Virus record (IMG/VR): IMGVR_UViG_3300009071_000098
Location: 1 to 20,084 of that record
DNA: 20,084 nucleotides
Origin: a virus
Reading direction: 5' to 3' (one strand)
The notes under the pieces are model-generated. The model did no database searches. It had not been told where the DNA came from and worked only from the letters and a program-made list of their open reading frames with translations. This document shows positions 1 to 5,227 of the stretch, piece after piece. The translations under genes and the position numbers were made by a program. Numbering within the stretch: position 1 is the first letter of the stretch; each line of letters opens with the position of its first letter.

Positions 1-868
1 TATACTTGATTGCATCTGGTGTTACTGTACCAGTCTGTGCTGTATATGGTTGATAATCCAGGCCTGCCGTGGGTGATGTCGGAACACTGGTTAAGGAGCC
101 AGCGGGAGTGTAATGCTGAAAAGTGTGGCCAATGCCCGAAGCTGCTCGGATCGACCAACCACTAGATGTTGCTCTGAAATTATAGAATATATTACCCTCT
201 GGATTGCCGTCGCCTGTGTTTTTACCATAAGTGACATAGGTAGATACATCTTGTGTATTAGAGTTATATGTGCCGTCGAATTGTCGAGTAACATCTGTGC
301 CGGTTGGGAATGTTGCAGGATCAAGACTTGTGTCGTTAATAGTGACACCTCTAGCCAAACCGCCAGTTGAGACAGAATTACTATCAGTACCAGCTAACTG
401 AAATGACCAGTTCTGAGCACCCTCGGTTGTATTATCAGCTAGTGCCCTGATATACAATTTGAAATTCTGAGCTGAGAAGTCCAAGGTCAACGTACCACTG
501 TTTGCGCCGGCTAACCAGTTACTGCCATCATATGAAAGCTGAATGTCGGTGGCATTTGCGGTAGAAGTACCTAATACAGACCATCCGACTGTCGTCCCCG
601 ATGCCAGTTCTGCAGCATTAACTGTGAATGTACAAACCTGAGCACCATCTTCGTTTATACTAGATATGGACCGATCAATACTATTATAAGCAGGAACCGG
701 ATCAACTACAGCTGATTTACCATAGAAATTCGACATCGAGATTGCACCTGAACCTGGGACACCAGCTGCAGCACCATAAAAGTCTGCTGCTAGGCGGTGG
801 GGTGCAGAATCAGAAAATTCTGCTGCTATTTGAGATAGTGAAATTGCGCCGGATGATTGTAATGCCAC
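1..868 (-). CDS. Tail-fibre-like virion protein, C-terminus cut off by window edge
   Basis: An open frame with no stop runs for 289 codons from a GTG at 868 to the left edge. The start is set by AGGATAATAACC just before the GTG. The N-terminus holds two copies of an SGAIS(L/M)S motif (residues 6-12 and 40-46) spaced by alanine-rich sequence ending in FYG, a pattern I associate with tail-fibre and virion proteins of marine T4-like phages. Residues about 60-180 look like a Calx-beta/Ig-like beta-sandwich: INEDGAQVCTFTV, then TTEGAQNWSFQL, closing with VTINDT. The composition is rich in Ser, Thr, Gly and Asn and poor in Lys, as in fibres. The gene starts 18 bases after the oxygenase stop, so the two are probably co-transcribed late. 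Function as an adhesin or fibre part is inferred; the distal receptor-binding part lies outside the window. Confidence 0.8.
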   Translation of the reverse strand, partial: MALQSSGAISLSQIAAEFSDSAPHRLAADFYGAAAGVPGSGAISMSNFYGKSAVVDPVPAYNSIDRSISSINEDGAQVCTFTVNAAELASGTTVGWSVLGTSTANATDIQLSYDGSNWLAGANSGTLTLDFSAQNFKLYIRALADNTTEGAQNWSFQLAGTDSNSVSTGGLARGVTINDTSLDPATFPTGTDVTRQFDGTYNSNTQDVSTYVTYGKNTGDGNPEGNIFYNFRATSSGWSIRAASGIGHTFQHYTPAGSLTSVPTSPTAGLDYQPYTAQTGTVTPDAIKY

Positions 869-886
869 GGTTATTATCCTTTTAGT

Positions 887-1495
887 CTATCGCCATGCGG
901 GCCCCTCTGCCCAAGCTACTATTGATCTTCGTGTACCTTTTGTCACCGGGGTTATTCTGTGGGACCACGGTGAAGGAAACATAATGACACTTCCCTTTTC
1001 TCTAAAGTTATGACCCTCTAGAATTTTGTTAGATTGAAATTCTAGATCACCGCCTTCATAGTCGTGTTCATCCGAAAGCTGTATGATCATCGTAATTTTT
1101 CTTTGTATGTTCTGATTGGACCAATAATCCGTATCAATGTGCCAATTATAGAACATATCGTCTGAACCTTCAACGCCACCTCTATAACGCAACATATCTA
1201 TCTGAAAAACATCGAAGATATCAAAACCAAAATATTTGGCATTAATCTGACGAAATATAAATCCTAGACTTCTCGTAAGATCTGGCATCATCATTGAGCC
1301 AACGCCGTAAATATCAACATTCCTTATTGATGGATCTATCGTTCCCTGCCTATCTTCGCCTCTGATTGTTGCTTGACCCCAAGCTCTACCATGCTTATCT
1401 GGTGCATTATCTATTGTATCTTCGGGCCCATTGCCAATCATCTGCAATACTTGCAAATCATTGAAGTAACCTTTGAGGTAATAATAACCTTTCAT
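887..1495 (-). CDS. 2OG-Fe(II) oxygenase (prolyl-4-hydroxylase-like)
   Basis: This 202-residue protein has the double-stranded beta-helix signature of the 2-oxoglutarate/Fe(II) dioxygenases. NWHIDTD gives the HxD iron ligands (H119, D121), EGGDLEF (147-153) is the usual following strand, and SHRITPVTKGTRRSIVAW (178-195) supplies the distal iron ligand H179 and the 2-oxoglutarate-binding arginine R189. The family hydroxylates proteins or small molecules with O2 and 2-oxoglutarate; such genes are common in marine T4-like phages, often next to tail-fibre genes. Here it directly precedes the tail-fibre-like gene by 18 bases, so a virion protein is a plausible substrate, but that is inference. A TATAAATA late element lies about 20 bases upstream of the ATG. 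The ribosome site is weak (TTGAGAAC). Confidence 0.9.
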   Translation of the reverse strand: MKGYYYLKGYFNDLQVLQMIGNGPEDTIDNAPDKHGRAWGQATIRGEDRQGTIDPSIRNVDIYGVGSMMMPDLTRSLGFIFRQINAKYFGFDIFDVFQIDMLRYRGGVEGSDDMFYNWHIDTDYWSNQNIQRKITMIIQLSDEHDYEGGDLEFQSNKILEGHNFREKGSVIMFPSPWSHRITPVTKGTRRSIVAWAEGPAWR

Positions 1496-1513
1496 AATAT
1501 ATTTGTTCTCAAC

Positions 1514-1521
1514 TATTTATA
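1514..1521 (-). promoter_or_regulatory. T4-type late promoter (TATAAATA)
   Basis: The leftward strand reads TATAAATA exactly, the gp55-dependent late promoter element of T4. It lies in the 30-base gap between the tRNA-Trp 3' end and the oxygenase ATG at 1495, facing the oxygenase and tail-fibre-like genes. Transcription would begin roughly a dozen bases downstream, leaving a very short leader. Late expression suits a virion protein and its possible modifying enzyme. Confidence 0.75.
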
Positions 1522-1525
1522 TAGG

Positions 1526-1599
1526 CACAGGGATACGGGTTTGAACCGCAAGCTTCGGTTTTGGACACCGATGTGTTTGCCAACTTACACCATCCCCGC
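1526..1599 (-). tRNA. tRNA-Trp (anticodon CCA)
   Basis: The leftward strand folds as a 74-base cloverleaf. The acceptor GCGGGGA pairs with TCCCTGT (G-U at the first and third pairs), the D stem is GTGT/ACAC with GG in the loop, and the anticodon stem TCGGT/ACCGA is perfect around loop GTCCAAA. U33 is present and the anticodon reads CCA. The T loop is TTCAAAC. Discriminator G73 is as in bacterial tRNA-Trp. Unlike the other four tRNAs here, the 3' CCA is not encoded (CCT follows), so host CCA-adding enzyme would be needed. Confidence 0.82.
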
Positions 1600-1608
1600 A
1601 TTTATGGG

Positions 1609-1812
1609 TTATACTGGTTTTGGTTTTGTTTGAGTAATAGAAACCACTGATTCTCGTCGAATATCCATAATCATACCATCGTGTCGTTTCACGAAGATGA
1701 AATCACTTGCATCATTATTAAGATCGTCTGGCATATCACCGGAAATCTCTAATTCTTTAGTTTCATCTTGCCAATGCTTATAAACGACATTGAATATTCT
1801 AGCCATTTCCAT
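1609..1812 (-). CDS. Small hypothetical protein, 67 aa
   Basis: I do not recognise this protein. It is acidic in the first half with a basic tail (ends TQTKPKPV) and has no membrane segment or cysteine. Its ATG follows the TAA of the 44-residue gene with no intervening base (TAAATG), so its translation is probably coupled to that gene. A second ATG two codons later is a possible alternative start. It ends 10 bases before the tRNA-Trp gene. The tight packing between tRNAs, same direction and codon-like composition support a real gene, but no function can be given. Confidence 0.6.
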   Translation of the reverse strand: MEMARIFNVVYKHWQDETKELEISGDMPDDLNNDASDFIFVKRHDGMIMDIRRESVVSITQTKPKPV

Positions 1813-1947
1813 TTATAGGTTTCTCGACACGTAGAAATTATGATATTCCGGCCATCTAAAAAGCGCTTTTCTGATAAAACAATAGAACAGACCGTTATAA
1901 GGTGCTTCTAGGTTTGCTCTACCTAATGGTAATTCAGTCTGGGTCAT
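1813..1947 (-). CDS. Small hypothetical protein, 44 aa
   Basis: This frame starts at ATG 1947 behind a strong ribosome site (AAGGAGAAGACGACC before the start) and ends in TAA immediately before the ATG of the 67-residue gene. The peptide begins MTQTELPLGR and is rich in aromatic residues (FYCF, RWPEYHNFYV). No family is recognised. It lies between tRNA-Glu upstream and the 67-residue gene downstream. The Shine-Dalgarno strength and the exact stop/start junction are the main evidence that it is translated. Confidence 0.6.
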   Translation of the reverse strand: MTQTELPLGRANLEAPYNGLFYCFIRKALFRWPEYHNFYVSRNL

Positions 1948-1986
1948 GGTCGTCTTCTCCTTTAAGGTACATCATAATCTAAAAAT

Positions 1987-2063
1987 TGGCAGCCCTAGCC
2001 GGATTCGAACCGGAGTTTCCCCGTTGAGAACGGAGCGTTCTAGGCCATCTAAACTATAGGGCT
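1987..2063 (-). tRNA. tRNA-Glu (anticodon CUC)
   Basis: The leftward strand folds as a cloverleaf with acceptor AGCCCTA/TAGGGCT, D stem GTTT/GAAC, anticodon stem CTCCG/CGGGG around loop TTCTCAA (anticodon CTC, reading GAG), T stem CCGG/CCGG with loop TTCGAAT, discriminator G and an encoded CCA. Phage tRNA-Glu more often carries UUC; CUC here reads only GAG codons. Confidence 0.88.
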
Positions 2064-2081
2064 ATAATTATTTATCAAATA

Positions 2082-2158
2082 TGGCAGACCTCGTTTGACG
2101 GTAGCTAACCGAACGCTGTTATTTTGGTCGACCGGCCTGCCAGCGGGACCTCAATCTG
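2082..2158 (-). other. Structured intergenic element, tRNA-sized, not a canonical tRNA
   Basis: The 127-base gap between tRNA-Tyr and tRNA-Glu holds a GC-richer block that can fold as a three-way junction: outer stem 2085-2090/2153-2158 (four Watson-Crick and two G-U pairs), one arm 2114-2118/2141-2145 (CGCTG/CAGCG) and another 2099-2102/2108-2111 (CGGT/ACCG). On the leftward strand it is about 76 bases long and ends in GCCA, like its tRNA neighbours. It lacks U33 and a TTCRA T loop, so I do not call it a tRNA. It could be a decayed tRNA, a processing element or a small RNA. GGTCGACC at 2126-2133 is a perfect palindrome inside it. Confidence 0.35.
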
Positions 2159-2190
2159 AATTCAAAGTATCAGATAGAACTTCTCGAGCT

Positions 2191-2274
2191 TGGTGGAAGA
2201 GGCTGGATTCGAACCAGCGAACCTTGCGGGTCGGTTTTACAGACCGATTGCTTTAGCCACTTGCATACCCTTCC
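2191..2274 (-). tRNA. tRNA-Tyr (anticodon GUA)
   Basis: The leftward strand folds as an 84-base class II tRNA with acceptor GGAAGGG/CTCTTCC, anticodon stem TCGGT/ACCGA around loop CTGTAAA (anticodon GTA), the long variable arm expected of bacterial tRNA-Tyr, T loop TTCGAAT, discriminator A and an encoded CCA. Its first base is shared with the stop codon of the small basic protein gene upstream. Confidence 0.92.
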
Positions 2275-2405
2275 TATTTTTTATTTTTCTCTCTACATGC
2301 GCGCTTGGATGCCGCTCGCTTCTTGTCCTGCATCACTACTGCTTTGTTAAACTTATGTGCATGTTTTGCTACAGGGTTATGTCGCACAACTGCTTTAGTT
2401 TTCAT
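2274..2405 (-). CDS. Small highly basic protein, 43 aa
   Basis: The frame starts at ATG 2405 behind TTAGGAACGGTA (AGGA, good spacing) and ends on the first base of tRNA-Tyr. The product (MKTKAVVRHNPVAKHAHKFN onward) is dominated by Lys, Arg, His and Asn, has one Cys (C37) and no acidic residues except single D and E near the end. The NPVAK...KFNKA core is a pattern I recall from short basic ORFs in other T4-like phages, with no known function. Nucleic-acid or ribosome binding is possible from charge alone. A longer frame upstream in the same phase runs through tRNA-Asn and tRNA-Thr and is not real. Confidence 0.68.
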   Translation of the reverse strand: MKTKAVVRHNPVAKHAHKFNKAVVMQDKKRAASKRACREKNKK

Positions 2406-2422
2406 TACCGTTCCTAATAAAT

Positions 2423-2498
2423 TGGCTCCCTGTCTTGGGCTCGAACCAAGGACCCAATGATTAACAGTCATTTGCTCTACCAACTGAGCTAACAGGGA
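2423..2498 (-). tRNA. tRNA-Asn (anticodon GUU)
   Basis: The leftward strand gives a 76-base cloverleaf: acceptor TCCCTGT/ACAGGGA, D arm GCTCAGTTGGTAGAGC, anticodon stem AATGA/TCATT with loop CTGTTAA (anticodon GTT), T loop TTCGAGC, discriminator G and encoded CCA. It lies 7 bases downstream of tRNA-Thr. Confidence 0.93.
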
Positions 2499-2505
2499 AT
2501 TAAAA

Positions 2506-2580
2506 TGGTGCCGCCAGTAGGATTCGAACCTACGTCTAAGCATTACAAGTGCTTTGCTAAACCAACTCAGCTATGGCGGC
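2506..2580 (-). tRNA. tRNA-Thr (anticodon UGU)
   Basis: The leftward strand gives a 75-base cloverleaf: acceptor GCCGCCA/TGGCGGC, anticodon stem AAGCA/TGCTT with loop CTTGTAA (anticodon TGT), T stem GTAGG/CCTAC with loop TTCGAAT, discriminator A and encoded CCA. It begins two bases after the stop of the 74-residue gene, so the tRNAs probably lie on the leftward early transcript. Confidence 0.93.
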
Positions 2581-2582
2581 AA

Positions 2583-2807
2583 TTATTCTCCTTGTCCAAA
2601 ATCTTTATAATTCAACCAAGGCTGGTTAGTTGCAATCTTAAATTGACCTAACATCCAATCAAAGTCTTTCATAGACTCTGCTTCTAATGTAATTGGATCT
2701 TCGGTACACATTTCAGGGTTGCCGTCATCGTCATAGTAAACTTCATGAATACCAAACCACTCAGCGTCACCCTTTTCTTTCTTAATTATTCTATAACTCC
2801 AACTCAT
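2583..2807 (-). CDS. Conserved small phage protein, 74 aa (MSWSYR type)
   Basis: The protein begins MSWSYRIIKKEKGDAEWFGI and continues HEVYYDDDGNPEMCTEDPI. This resembles a common short hypothetical family in phages, with SWxYRI, an Asp-rich YYDxxGxPE segment and a C-terminal helix; its function is unknown to me. The start is chosen at 2807 rather than an in-frame ATG 14 codons earlier, because ATG 2807 forms an ATGA overlap with the preceding membrane-peptide gene and is preceded by AGAGAAAG. It is the last protein gene before tRNA-Thr. Confidence 0.75.
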   Translation of the reverse strand: MSWSYRIIKKEKGDAEWFGIHEVYYDDDGNPEMCTEDPITLEAESMKDFDWMLGQFKIATNQPWLNYKDFGQGE

Positions 2808-2932
2808 ATCACTTTCTCTAATATCAATAATAAAGTTCCTATTAAACAAATAATAGAAAATACGGATAATGTCTTTATCCGAATATCACGCCTTTTTCTT
2901 TCTTGATGTGAATAAGGCATATCAATCGTCAT
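2804..2932 (-). CDS. Small single-pass membrane peptide, 42 aa
   Basis: The frame MTIDMPYSHQERKRRDIRIK ends in a hydrophobic helix of about 20 residues (TLSVFSIICLIGTLLLILEKVI). A basic region before the helix predicts a cytoplasmic N-terminus. Its TGA overlaps the next gene's ATG (ATGA), and its start lies inside the 25-residue gene upstream, in another frame. An internal ATG at codon 5 (2920) is an alternative start. No homologue is recognised; a membrane role early in infection is inferred only from the helix and operon position. Confidence 0.6.
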   Translation of the reverse strand: MTIDMPYSHQERKRRDIRIKTLSVFSIICLIGTLLLILEKVI

Positions 2933-2999
2933 CTCGCTTAACACTTATATAGCATGCGATGACTATGATTATCATAAAAATTGTTACGTACGTAAACAT
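2922..2999 (-). CDS. Tiny membrane peptide, 25 aa
   Basis: The frame MFTYVTIFMIIIVIACYISV plus KRDDD is an almost pure transmembrane helix with a charged tail. Its ATG shares the last A of the preceding gene's TAA (TAATG), so re-initiation is likely; its own ribosome site is weak. It overlaps the 42-residue gene by 11 bases. At 25 codons this would be chance if alone; the TAATG junction and the run of coupled genes on both sides raise the odds. Confidence 0.42.
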   Translation of the reverse strand: MFTYVTIFMIIIVIACYISVKRDDD

Positions 3000-3166
3000 T
3001 ATGTTATCTTTGCTAATTTCTCATAACACTTATATTTTTCTTTCACCTCTTCGGCAAGAGAATGTTTAAGTGCATCAATTTCATCTCTTAAAGAGCGATT
3101 TTCTTTGTGCAATTCTATGATTTGAATTCTCAAGTCATCATATAGAGATTGATTTTTATCAGTCAC
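2999..3166 (-). CDS. Small coiled-coil protein, 55 aa, GTG start
   Basis: The GTG at 3166 follows AACAGGAGTAAAAT, a strong ribosome site that overlaps the stop of the methyltransferase gene. The product (MTDKNQSLYDDLRIQIIELH onward) shows heptad spacing of I/L residues with many E and K over residues 10-52, typical of a short two-stranded coiled coil. It has one Cys (C47) and no other motif. Function is unknown; it resembles many small early phage proteins. Its end is joined to the next gene by TAATG. Confidence 0.68.
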   Translation of the reverse strand: MTDKNQSLYDDLRIQIIELHKENRSLRDEIDALKHSLAEEVKEKYKCYEKLAKIT

Positions 3167-3169
3167 ATT

Positions 3170-3814
3170 TTACTCCTGTTCGGGCTTCTTTCGTAAGAAT
3201 ACCTGATATTTCATTAATATTACATCTACTTCTCTCACATGAGTTTCAATAAATGTATTAATGGCCATGTGAGGCCTTTCCACATCTGTATCCATATCAT
3301 CGTGAGGTTTCCACGTATAATCATCGAATATCATTAAACCGCCTGGTCTCAAAAGTTTCAGAGACATCATTGCATCTAATAAAACGTCGGGAGTACGATG
3401 AGACCCATCGATATAAATCCAATCAAAAGAACCTTCGTGTTTATCCATAAGTCCACTCATCATTCTGTGCGAGGGGCCTTTGAGTCGTACAACTGTTGGT
3501 CTTGGATTTTTGTCTTCGAGTGCGTCTACTATATTTCTACCAAATTTGTATTCGACATCGATGAAATTGACATCTTGGTGCTCTGAGCTACCTTCCCATG
3601 TATCAATGCAAAATAATTGCTGTAAAGAGGGGGCGTTATCGAGTAAGAAACAAGCAGAAGCTCCTTCATAAGAGCCTATTTCCATTGCTTTTAATGGTTT
3701 CCACTCTTGGATGAAACCGGGCCAATCGTTGTGGACATTCGAGCCCTTATACCAGCGATGGGTAAAGTCATATTTTGAATCATCATAATTGTCCACAGCT
3801 TCACCTTTCTTCAC
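3170..3814 (-). CDS. Class I SAM-dependent methyltransferase (Methyltransf_24-like)
   Basis: The 214-residue protein has a Rossmann-type methyltransferase core. AMEIGSYEGASA (43-54) is motif I, D71 in FCIDTWEGS is the likely acidic ribose ligand, and YIDGSHRTPDVLLDAMMSLK (134-153) followed by LLRPGGLMIFDDY (154-166) gives the motifs IV-VI region. The YIDGSH...GG..IFDDY pattern is that of the Methyltransf_24/cephalosporin hydroxylase-like group, often linked to sugar or natural-product methylation. The substrate is unknown. The GTG at 3814 makes a 4-base GTGA overlap with the previous gene; a GTG at 3796 behind AAAGGTGAAGCT is an equally good start and would shorten the protein by six residues. 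Confidence 0.85.
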   Translation of the reverse strand: MKKGEAVDNYDDSKYDFTHRWYKGSNVHNDWPGFIQEWKPLKAMEIGSYEGASACFLLDNAPSLQQLFCIDTWEGSSEHQDVNFIDVEYKFGRNIVDALEDKNPRPTVVRLKGPSHRMMSGLMDKHEGSFDWIYIDGSHRTPDVLLDAMMSLKLLRPGGLMIFDDYTWKPHDDMDTDVERPHMAINTFIETHVREVDVILMKYQVFLRKKPEQE

Positions 3815-3999
3815 ACTAGTTCATTCAGCATTAAATCTGAAATTATATAATTGTAAGCTCTACCGCTGGCATCATATAAGGTCACTTCCATGACCTCGCG
3901 AATTTCCGAGCCTGTTTTATTTATATTGACTGTCTTAGTCGGCTCTGGGCCAATGGATGTCAATACGTGACTTACCGGAACCACTCCAAGTATATCCAC
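3811..3999 (-). CDS. Small hypothetical protein, 62 aa, GTG start
   Basis: The GTG at 3999 lies behind AGAGGAGTCGGGCT, a near-perfect Shine-Dalgarno, but the first 65 bases overlap the end of the zinc-ribbon gene in another frame. The C-terminal half (EVMEVTLYDASGRAYNYIIS then DLMLNELV) looks like an ordinary folded small protein. Shorter starts after the upstream stop exist (ATG in REVMEVT, or GTG two codons later) with GAGGTC just before them; if one of these is used the product is only 24-26 residues. Family unknown. It is joined to the methyltransferase gene by GTGA. Confidence 0.55.
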   Translation of the reverse strand: MDILGVVPVSHVLTSIGPEPTKTVNINKTGSEIREVMEVTLYDASGRAYNYIISDLMLNELV

Positions 4000-4477
4000 A
4001 GCCCGACTCCTCTATAATAGGTAAGATATCATTCAGGTTTTTGAGGCCCTCATCACTATTAGAAAACATGAAAAGGGAACTTGACTGATGGTCTGGTGTG
4101 AAGCAATACATCGTGTGAAACCATTTAGCATTTTCAAAATTCTTAGAGTCTGGATCCATAACGTAACCTTCACCATCACATTCAGGGCAATCGACGTACT
4201 GTTCATTGCCATCTTCATCGGGTTCAGTATCGTCGTAATCAGAACTCTCAATCATACCCTCGCCTTCACAAGCCTCACATTCAATCTGATCATCAACTTC
4301 ACAATCTTGCTCATGATTCATCAACACCTTGTCGAAGTCGACCTCTTGGCCTTCGAACGGGCCTGCTTCGTGTTTGGATGGGATATCACTCCAGGCGCAG
4401 GATTGACAACAGGGCATTCCCCACTCTACAAACCAGCCCTCTTCCCGTAATCGGGTTTGCAATTTAGCAAAACTCAT
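3935..4477 (-). CDS. Zinc-ribbon protein with CxxCxGxG motifs, 180 aa
   Basis: Two DnaJ-like half-sites, CEACEGEG (67-74) and CPECDGEG (97-104), would make one zinc-binding ribbon separated by an acidic stretch of about 20 residues. The N-terminal half also has a PCCQSCAW motif (22-29) after GWFVEWGM. The C-terminal half (HTMYCFTPDHQSSSLFMF... YTWSGSGKSRIDI) has the look of a conserved small-protein domain seen in uncharacterised bacterial and phage proteins. The molecular role is unknown; the zinc ribbon suggests protein or nucleic-acid contacts. Start ATG 4477 overlaps the previous stop as ATGA. The ORF's last 65 bases are shared with the next gene in another frame. Confidence 0.8.
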   Translation of the reverse strand: MSFAKLQTRLREEGWFVEWGMPCCQSCAWSDIPSKHEAGPFEGQEVDFDKVLMNHEQDCEVDDQIECEACEGEGMIESSDYDDTEPDEDGNEQYVDCPECDGEGYVMDPDSKNFENAKWFHTMYCFTPDHQSSSLFMFSNSDEGLKNLNDILPIIEESGCGYTWSGSGKSRIDIHWPRAD

Positions 4478-4680
4478 CGAGATATGGCCTTCGTCTTTAC
4501 GAATACAGTGTAATCCGTGTTATGCTTAGGAAACCCTTTATCGTCGTGGACTATCATGTCCACAGCAAACCCATCTTCAAAAACTTCCGAAACAAAACCG
4601 GTAGCGCGTTTGCCGTTACGCTCAAAGTTAACAAAAGAACCATTCAGGTATGCTTTCGGGTTATGTGTTGATCCGCTCAT
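4474..4680 (-). CDS. Small hypothetical protein, 68 aa
   Basis: The product begins MSGSTHNPKAYLNGSFVNFE and continues with alternating beta-type segments (GKRATGFVSEVF, GFAVDMIVHDDKG, TDYTVFVKTKAI), suggesting a small barrel of SH3 or KOW type, though I cannot name a family. AGAGGACAAAGACG before the ATG is a good ribosome site. It overlaps neighbours by ATGA at both ends (4474-4477 and 4677-4680), so it belongs to the coupled leftward operon. Confidence 0.7.
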   Translation of the reverse strand: MSGSTHNPKAYLNGSFVNFERNGKRATGFVSEVFEDGFAVDMIVHDDKGFPKHNTDYTVFVKTKAISR

Positions 4681-4805
4681 CGTCTTTGTCCTCTAAATTG
4701 TCGTAATGCTACTATCAATGCAGCTCTTAGTCTGGTGTCGCTCAGTTGAAATACTGATACCTGCCTTTGAACCAAAGCTTGTAAATCGTGTTCCGCCTGT
4801 GTCAT
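4677..4805 (-). CDS. Small hypothetical protein, 42 aa
   Basis: The ATG at 4805 shares its A with the TGA of the metallopeptidase gene (TGATG) and is preceded by GAGG at good spacing. The stop overlaps the next gene's ATG as ATGA. The peptide (MTQAEHDLQALVQRQVSVFQ, then LSDTRLRAALIVALRQFRGQ and RR) is predicted almost wholly helical and basic at the C-terminus. No family is recognised. It exactly fills the space between two well-supported genes with overlap at both ends, which is strong evidence for a short ORF. Confidence 0.65.
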   Translation of the reverse strand: MTQAEHDLQALVQRQVSVFQLSDTRLRAALIVALRQFRGQRR

Positions 4806-5227
4806 CACGAGGCCTCTACGAATTTCAACATCAATTTGTTTTGAAGCTTTCGAGCCTCAATTTCCCATGGCTGATCCCAGTACCCAACATCCTCATAACC
4901 AGATTTGCCTTTCCACTGGGACAATTGCCAATCTATTTCACCTCGAAGATATTGCTTCATGTGAACCATTTCGTGGGCTAGGGTACCTAACCAGTTACCA
5001 TAGAGACACACATCAATATTAAAAGATCGGTCTCCAGTGGGTTCGATCAGACCCTCATTATCAGACGTCATCACAAATTTATGATGAAGTCGTAAAGTCA
5101 AGTTTGTCTTGAATCGATCAATTTTAAGTTCTTTTGCGAAGAACTTGATAGCTTCTAGTGCGTATCCATGAAGATGAAGATCGAGTTGGCCACCGAGTGG
5201 ACCCATCACTTGAGATTTTACAGCCAT
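4805..5227 (-). CDS. SprT-like zinc metallopeptidase, 140 aa
   Basis: TLAHEMVHMKQ (82-92) is an HExxH zinc-metallopeptidase motif (H85, E86, H89). Downstream QPWEIEARKLQN (119-130) provides a glutamate of the kind used as third zinc ligand in small phage and SprT-like peptidases (E122 or E124). The length fits a minimal catalytic domain without the C-terminal zinc ribbon of full SprT. Substrate is unknown; possible roles are cleavage of host DNA-bound proteins or of phage proteins. AAGGAGCTTAA before the ATG is a strong ribosome site, and the ATG directly follows the previous TAA. There is no signal peptide, so it acts inside the host cell. Confidence 0.82.
   Translation of the reverse strand: MAVKSQVMGPLGGQLDLHLHGYALEAIKFFAKELKIDRFKTNLTLRLHHKFVMTSDNEGLIEPTGDRSFNIDVCLYGNWLGTLAHEMVHMKQYLRGEIDWQLSQWKGKSGYEDVGYWDQPWEIEARKLQNKLMLKFVEAS

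Noticed and set aside
2082-2157. A sixth tRNA gene
   Set aside because: Size and the GCCA end fit, but there is no U33, no TTCRA T loop and no standard D or anticodon stem; kept only as an unexplained structured element.
2190-2417. A 75-residue rightward frame starting in the tRNA-Tyr gene
   Set aside because: It is antisense to tRNA-Tyr and to the small basic gene, with no ribosome site; no rightward gene is otherwise present left of 5840.
2274-2543. An 89-residue leftward frame through the tRNA region
   Set aside because: Its first half runs through tRNA-Thr and tRNA-Asn; only the last 43 codons, which have their own ribosome site, are kept as a gene.
4088-4450. A 120-residue rightward hydrophobic-looking frame
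   Set aside because: It is the antisense shadow of the acidic zinc-ribbon gene; repeated Asp and Glu codons read backwards give Ile, Phe and Leu.
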